This document shows positions 59,842 to 64,000 of a DNA stretch of 64,000 nucleotides, piece after piece (position 1 is the stretch's first letter; each line of letters begins with the position of its first letter). The notes under the pieces were generated by a model. The model did no database searches. It saw nothing but the letters and a program-made list of their open reading frames with translations, and was not told where the DNA came from. The position numbers and the translations under genes were made by a program. The DNA is taken from the NCBI GenBank assembly GCA_030145245.1, contig JAQYWC010000001.1:268936-332935 (forward strand), read 5' to 3'. The DNA comes from Desulfobacterium sp. Lineage in GTDB: Bacteria > Desulfobacterota > Desulfobacteria > Desulfobacterales > Desulfobacteraceae.

Positions 59842-60705
59842 ATGATCAATGTAAAAGGCGTTATGGAACAAGAATCGGCGATTTCTTCAGGGACCCGGTT
59901 CCCGATGACCGACGAAGACGCCCGTTCCACCTGTTGCTACTCCTGCGGCATCTGTACGTCATCCTGCCCGGTGGCCCTGGGGCCCGGCGGTCTTGACCCG
60001 AGGCGCATCGTTCATCTGGCAAATCTTGGGAACCTGGATCTTGACCGGGCCGGACGCTCCATTTGGCATTGTCTTGACTGCCGTCGCTGCAGTAATCTGT
60101 GTCCCAACAGCGTGAACCCCTGGTCGCTCATCGCCAGTCTGAGGTGGGAGGCCCGGCAGGAAGGGAGGGTCTCCGGGGAGACCTGGGACCGCCTCCAGCA
60201 ACTCAAACAGGAATTGGTGGCGGTTCTTTCAAACACCCTGGCCCTGACTCTCTCTCCCCGCTGCGACGAGATATTCCAGGAGTGGGACCGGTGGGCCCGG
60301 GAGCCTGAAATGCCGAGCAGTTCCGTAAATTCCATAAAGGTTCAGCCCCGGAAGCGCTCTCTTTCCCATCCGATGAACCAGGCGCTCTGCCTGACCTGCC
60401 GGGAGTGCTCCAGTGCCTGTCCGCTGTGCGTTACCACCGCCAGGTTTGATCCCCTGTATTTCATCCGGTGTTACGCCCTGGGGCTGTCTCCGGGGAGGGC
60501 GTCCCTCTGGAGTTGCCTTCAGTGTGGAAGCTGCAGTCAAGCCTGTTCGCAATCGGTTCAGGGGCACCTTGTCGTTAAGGCGCTTCAGGAGGAGCAGGAA
60601 ACGTATTTCCGCATTCCGTTTCAGGACAGGATCCATACGACCCGGGAACGGGTATTTCAAGTTTATGCTTCCCGGGTGGATGCCCTGTTGGACGGGACCC
60701 TCTGA
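59842..60705 (+). CDS. Tandem HdrC-like iron-sulfur protein (four 4Fe-4S motifs)
   Basis: A 287-residue cytoplasmic electron carrier made of two HdrC-like halves. First half: CCYSCGICTSSCPV and HCLDCRRCSNLCPN (residues ~30-105). Second half: CLTCRECSSACPL and CLQCGSCSQACSQ (~180-240), where the last motif has Ser after the final Cys instead of Pro. Four [4Fe-4S] clusters are therefore possible. HdrC-type proteins pass electrons between HdrB/HdrD catalytic subunits and other partners in the energy metabolism of sulfate reducers. No HdrA or HdrB gene is adjacent. GGAGGA is well spaced before ATG 59842... the frame starts with MINVKGVMEQE. It converges with the sirtuin gene. Confidence 0.8.
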   Translation: MINVKGVMEQESAISSGTRFPMTDEDARSTCCYSCGICTSSCPVALGPGGLDPRRIVHLANLGNLDLDRAGRSIWHCLDCRRCSNLCPNSVNPWSLIASLRWEARQEGRVSGETWDRLQQLKQELVAVLSNTLALTLSPRCDEIFQEWDRWAREPEMPSSSVNSIKVQPRKRSLSHPMNQALCLTCRECSSACPLCVTTARFDPLYFIRCYALGLSPGRASLWSCLQCGSCSQACSQSVQGHLVVKALQEEQETYFRIPFQDRIHTTRERVFQVYASRVDALLDGTL

Positions 60706-60728
60706 CCGGAGGAGCCCCAGCCTGCATT

Positions 60729-61547
60729 CTATTTGTTCCAACCGGACAGGATGGTCTGGAGATGTTCACTTCCCGGACCATCCATAACCATGCCCCGGGG
60801 ATGGCTTTGGGCCAGGGTTCTAAAGGGATTGTCCCGGAGGTTGATGTCAATGAGAATCGCCTGGGGATTTTGTGCGACCATGGTTCCGATCTGCATGGGC
60901 AGGTTGGTGGCTCCGGCGGTGCCGACCACCATGAGCAGATCCGTTGACCCCGCCCATTGAAGGGCACTTTCCGCCCGGAAAAAGGTTTCGTCGTAGTATT
61001 CATCAAACCATAGCACATGGGGCCGTGTAAGCCCGTGGCAGTGGGGGCATCGGAGAATGCTTTTTTCCGCCTCAGTCACGGTCTGGTTTTTCCCCATGTC
61101 ACCCAACCCTGGGGGGAAGGGGAAAAGCTCCCCAGAGCAGGCGGCGGCACATCGCATGAAATGGAGGTTGCCGTGGATCTGAAAGGTGCGGGACGCACTG
61201 TTTCCCGCCTGGAGGTGCAGGCCGTCCACATTCTGGGTTATCAGCCGGAACCTGTCGCCGAACAGGATTTCCATTTCGGCAACGGCCATGTGGCCGGCAT
61301 TGGGCGCTGCGTTCCTGCAGACCGTGCGGCGATAGAGGTACCAGGCCCACACCTCCCAGGGATCTTGTGAAAACATGGCCTGGGTGGCCATCTGTTCCGG
61401 ACGGTATTCCCTGGATCCCACCGTCCAGTAGCCTTCCGGGCCCCGGAAGGTGGGGATACCGCTTTCCGCAGAGATGCCCGCTCCGGTCAGCACCGTCAAC
61501 CGGCCACCGCTCTCCTTGAACCGTCTCAACAGGTCTTTTGATTTCAT
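60729..61547 (-). CDS. NAD-dependent protein deacylase (Sir2 family)
   Basis: A 272-residue sirtuin that removes acyl groups from lysines using NAD. The NAD-binding motif is TGAGISAESGIPTFRG, followed by ITQNVDGLHLQAG and the catalytic histidine in QIHGNLHFMRC. A zinc-binding module has RCAAAC and RCPHC as its two cysteine pairs. The C-terminal Rossmann part (LLMVVGTAGATNLPMQI; AILIDINL) is intact, with VGTAGATN where GTSxxV is usual. The Arg/Tyr pair that marks desuccinylases is not obvious, so the acyl preference is open. It stands alone, convergent with the HdrC-like gene. Confidence 0.92.
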   Translation of the reverse strand: MKSKDLLRRFKESGGRLTVLTGAGISAESGIPTFRGPEGYWTVGSREYRPEQMATQAMFSQDPWEVWAWYLYRRTVCRNAAPNAGHMAVAEMEILFGDRFRLITQNVDGLHLQAGNSASRTFQIHGNLHFMRCAAACSGELFPFPPGLGDMGKNQTVTEAEKSILRCPHCHGLTRPHVLWFDEYYDETFFRAESALQWAGSTDLLMVVGTAGATNLPMQIGTMVAQNPQAILIDINLRDNPFRTLAQSHPRGMVMDGPGSEHLQTILSGWNK

Positions 61548-61600
61548 ATCAACCCTCCTGTTAATAATCCGTGGTTTTTAAAGAGGTAGCATGGCAGCCT

Positions 61601-61668
61601 GATTTTCTCAATCGTCCAGGTAAAATAAGATCAGCGGCCCGACGCCCGGGCTGCCTGATTGAGAAATC
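61601..61668. repeat. Imperfect inverted repeat upstream of the sirtuin gene
   Basis: GATTTTCTCAATC (61601-61613) and GATTGAGAAATC (61657-61668) are complementary except for one extra T, and CTGCCT/GCAGCCT flanks extend the match. It lies 55-120 bases before the sirtuin start, so it may be an operator or a small mobile-element remnant. Confidence 0.35.
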
Positions 61669-61808
61669 AAAGCCTTTTAAACCGGAGGCCGGTTTCTTGT
61701 TAGTACTGGTAGATAGGAAATTGTTTTTTGTCAACACAAGTATTGAGAAAAAAATATATAGGAATTAATGCAGCAACAGACCTGACTGATCACTAATTTT
61801 GATGGGTC

Positions 61809-62264
61809 CTAAAGATACCTGGGGCGGCCTTGGGTCTTTTCATAATATTCTTTAAGACCTGTCTGCTTGATTTTCTCGTTGATCAGTACCCAACCGTTAT
61901 ACAGGGCCGTATCAAAGTTGGTTCTGTCACAGGGGAACGCGTCACACTGGTAGCAAAAGTCAATCTGTTTCTCCTGGTGACAGCCGCGCACCCCACAGTT
62001 TTTAAACAGCTTGCATTGCTCGTTACGGCAGCCCTTACAGCTTTCCGAAGCAAAATAATCAAGCATCTCCTTGAAATCGGGATATTTTTCAAAAACCGGA
62101 TCACCAAGAAGGGTTTCAAACCGCTTGGCATTGATGTGGAAATTCCCCAGTTTTTCCTTGAGTTTCAGGCTGTACTTTCGGATATCCCCATCCTCATGGG
62201 CAAAGCATGTTTCACAGCACAGGCCGCAGGGGGCGATGGAAGCCTTGATCTCTTCAGTGGTCAT
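61809..62264 (-). CDS. DUF3795 cysteine-rich protein
   Basis: A 151-residue cytoplasmic protein. Cysteines occur in the DUF3795 pattern: IAPCGLCCETCFAHEDG near the N-terminus, SCKGCRNEQCKLFKNCGVRG in the middle, and FCYQCDAFPCDR further on. They probably bind zinc or an iron-sulfur cluster. The family is common in anaerobes and its role is unknown. A ribosome-binding site AGGAGA lies before the ATG. It is divergent from the GlxA-type regulator, 120 bases away, which could control it. Confidence 0.85.
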   Translation of the reverse strand: MTTEEIKASIAPCGLCCETCFAHEDGDIRKYSLKLKEKLGNFHINAKRFETLLGDPVFEKYPDFKEMLDYFASESCKGCRNEQCKLFKNCGVRGCHQEKQIDFCYQCDAFPCDRTNFDTALYNGWVLINEKIKQTGLKEYYEKTQGRPRYL

Positions 62265-62387
62265 GGACGGTCTCCTTTTGTTAAGAAATAAATGTGATTA
62301 TAGCGGTTGCATTTCAGGAAAAAAAGTGGCACAAACGACATTTGAATGGGTGATATCGACATGATTTCATTATTTTGAGGAAGAGCG

Positions 62388-63383
62388 ATGAAAAAAGTTA
62401 CTATTCTCGGATGTAATAATACCATGGCAACCACCCTTTTCGGTCCCATGGATATCCTGAACCAGGCCGGACGGCTCTGGAACCGGGTGGGCAACACCCC
62501 TGAAACCCCATTTTTTGATGTCTCCATTGCCTCGGCAAACGGACAACCCATCAGGTGCACCAATAATGTCCTTATCCAACCCCATTGCAGCATTGAGAGC
62601 ATTGATCAAACCGATTTGATTGTCATTGCATCGGCTACCGATATTGGCCGGATACTCCGGGAAACCCCTGGGATCGTTCCCTGGCTCATGAAGCAATACG
62701 ACCAGGGTGCCCATATCGCCAGTGTCTGTACAGGGGTGTTTTTACTGGCTGAAACCGGTTTGCTGGACGGGAAATCCGCCACCCTTCACTGGGGATTTGC
62801 CAGGATGTTCCAAAAAAAATATCCCCGGGTGAATTTGAAACAGGATCAGATAATTATCGACCATGGGCGTCTCTATTGTTCGGCAGGGGTGAATGCAGGT
62901 ATGGATTTAGCGCTTTACCTGGTGGAAAAATTCTGTGGCCGTCAAAACGCCGTACAATCTGCGAAGACCATGATCCTGGATATGGGTCGAACAATGCAGA
63001 CCCCCTATGAACGTGTTCTTTTTTTAAAGGACCATGGCGATCCTTTAGTTGTTAAGGCCCAAAAGTGGATAGAACAGCATCATACCCAGTCAATTGATTA
63101 TGGGTGGCTGGCCCGGGAATACCGGATGAGCCGCCGTTCCCTGGAGCGCAGGTTCAGGCAGGCGACGGGTGTCACCCCGTTGGGATATCTACAGCAATTA
63201 CGGGTGGAAAGTGCCAAGCGCATGCTGGAGGAGGGCACCCGGACCTTCAATGAAATTACCTATCAGGTCGGGTATGAAGATATTTCATTTTTCCGGAAAG
63301 TCTTTGTCCGCCTGACCGGCTTGAGGCCAAAGGAGTATCAACAACGGTTTTCAGGGTATGGGGCATCTGCCCGGGAGCGGTGA
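62388..63383 (+). CDS. GlxA family transcriptional regulator (DJ-1/PfpI plus AraC domains)
   Basis: A 331-residue regulator. Residues ~1-190 form a DJ-1/PfpI-like domain (VTILGCNNTMATTLFGPMDI; IASVCTGVFLLAETGLLDGK, where the nucleophile-elbow Cys is present), used for ligand sensing. Residues ~225-325 are an AraC-type DNA-binding domain with two helix-turn-helices (GWLAREYRMSRRSLERRFRQ; NEITYQVGYEDISFFRKVF). GAGGAAGAG precedes the ATG. The gene may regulate the divergent DUF3795 gene or the acyl-CoA synthetase downstream; related regulators control amine or choline-derived compounds and aldehyde metabolism. Confidence 0.9.
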   Translation: MKKVTILGCNNTMATTLFGPMDILNQAGRLWNRVGNTPETPFFDVSIASANGQPIRCTNNVLIQPHCSIESIDQTDLIVIASATDIGRILRETPGIVPWLMKQYDQGAHIASVCTGVFLLAETGLLDGKSATLHWGFARMFQKKYPRVNLKQDQIIIDHGRLYCSAGVNAGMDLALYLVEKFCGRQNAVQSAKTMILDMGRTMQTPYERVLFLKDHGDPLVVKAQKWIEQHHTQSIDYGWLAREYRMSRRSLERRFRQATGVTPLGYLQQLRVESAKRMLEEGTRTFNEITYQVGYEDISFFRKVFVRLTGLRPKEYQQRFSGYGASARER

Positions 63384-63479
63384 CGGCGATGTACAACCTG
63401 GCACTTCATGGGATTGAACTTTTTGACCCAGAGGATCTTTTCCGAACATGTGACAAATTTCTTTTGATGGAATTTCAGC

Positions 63480-63508
63480 TTGACATATACGCTGCCATTC
63501 AATAGATG
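63480..63508 (+). promoter_or_regulatory. Possible promoter for the acyl-CoA synthetase gene
   Basis: TTGACA at 63480-63485, a 17-base spacer and TAGATG at 63503-63508. The -35 is perfect and the -10 is poor, so this is tentative. It would give a leader of about 145 bases. Confidence 0.25.
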
Positions 63509-63658
63509 TTGACCATCGCTATTGACGATACAGAAAAATCGCATAATGGAAGATGGTTATCATGGCGATGCCTTAAAACAGTGACGGATGACAAATGATG
63601 ATATCGACTGATGTTTGTTTTGACAATGAACCTTACTTGATTTAGGGAGCACATCCAT

Positions 63659-64000
63659 ATGAAACCAGTGCGTCAGTGGCTGCTTTACTTGAAAGGAGTG
63701 ATCAACCTTTTTTTTCTCAAAGGGGAAAAGCCTGTTTCCGTGGGCCGTGTGCTTGAAAAACAGGCGGCTAAACGCCCGGAAAGCCCCCTCATCCTTTTCG
63801 AAGAAAAACGAATCACCTACGGACAATTCAATAAACTTGCAAACCGGTATTCCCATTTCCTTGGTTCGCAAGGCCTTAAAAAGGGCGACACGGTGGGGCT
63901 TTTGATGGACAACCGTCCGGAATACCTGGCCATCCATGCCGGGTGTGCAAAGCTTGGAATTATTCCAGCCCTCATAAACAATAATATCCGGGGCAGTGTG
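63659..64000 (+). CDS. Long-chain acyl-CoA synthetase (FATP-like AMP-binding enzyme), 5' part
   Basis: The first 114 codons of an AMP-forming acyl-CoA ligase, cut by the window edge with the frame still open. N-terminal segment: a short basic start (MKPVRQWLLYLKGVINLFF), then VGRVLEKQAAKRPESPLILF, RITYGQFNKLANRYSHFLGS and GLLMDNRPEYLAIHAGCAKL, all characteristic of the FATP-type very-long-chain acyl-CoA synthetases, which begin with this kind of membrane-associating segment. The ATP-binding and catalytic motifs lie outside the window. TAGGGAG precedes ATG 63659 by about ten bases. It would activate fatty acids, such as those released by the lipase upstream in this region. Confidence 0.82.
   Translation, partial: MKPVRQWLLYLKGVINLFFLKGEKPVSVGRVLEKQAAKRPESPLILFEEKRITYGQFNKLANRYSHFLGSQGLKKGDTVGLLMDNRPEYLAIHAGCAKLGIIPALINNNIRGSV

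Overview
The window most likely comes from a mesophilic, probably marine, sulfate-reducing Desulfobacterota (Desulfobacterales type). Supporting features are a soluble periplasmic [NiFe] hydrogenase with its maturation protease, a tandem HdrC-like iron-sulfur protein, a BCCT osmolyte transporter, a DUF5714 protein and a very large pyruvate-carboxylase-like enzyme. This placement is inference from gene content; there is no rRNA or tRNA in the window to confirm it.

Layout. 1-3.4 kb: end of an RND exporter, a LolA-like protein and an outer-membrane barrel, forming one envelope export set. 3.4-6.7 kb: an Xre regulator, a fragment of a solute-binding protein, a PAS-GGDEF diguanylate cyclase and a scrap of a DHH phosphoesterase. 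6.8-9.1 kb: an ornithine-cyclodeaminase-family gene divergent from an RpiR regulator, with inverted repeats between them. 9.1-14.7 kb (minus strand): a DUF945 protein; a motA-motB-pilZ-dinB operon; an HD-GYP protein. 14.8-18.6 kb: a family-5 solute-binding lipoprotein with two OppD/OppF ATPases but no permeases. 18.7-23.6 kb: a SLOG/molybdenum-carrier-like protein, a rhomboid protease with a DnaJ-like tail, a YdbH/AsmA-like giant and a DUF985 cupin. 23.6-26.6 kb (minus): an actin-like ATPase paired with a membrane-anchored peptidoglycan amidase, one of the best candidates here for an undescribed system. 26.6-27.4 kb: gene debris. 27.4-32 kb: biotin ligase and the biotin carboxylase it presumably charges.

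32-40.7 kb: a P-loop kinase, a BCCT transporter behind a near-perfect sigma-54 promoter, and a divergent sensor kinase/NtrC-type activator pair that is the obvious candidate to control it; then a tandem CDP-alcohol phosphatidyltransferase and a GNAT acetyltransferase. 40.9-42.4 kb: an acidic secreted protein and decayed fragments (alpha/beta hydrolase, DUF4231/SLATT). 42.5-44.3 kb: a DAHP synthase-prephenate dehydratase fusion with an unusual leader. 45-48.7 kb: hydrogenase operon and a DksA/TraR-like protein. 49-54.7 kb: Lnt, a lipase with its dedicated chaperone, and a glycerophosphodiesterase lipoprotein, together a lipid-scavenging neighbourhood. 55.3-58.5 kb (minus): a TonB receptor coupled to a protein with two sulfite-oxidase-like folds. 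58.7-64 kb: DUF5714, the HdrC-like protein, a sirtuin, DUF3795, a GlxA-type regulator and the start of an acyl-CoA synthetase.

Recurring themes are envelope and lipid handling, c-di-GMP signalling (GGDEF, PilZ, HD-GYP) and unusual domain fusions. Regions at 3.4, 6.6, 26.7 and 41.5 kb carry decayed fragments. No CRISPR array, intact insertion sequence, prophage, rRNA or tRNA was recognised. All family assignments are from reading motifs, not from database searches.
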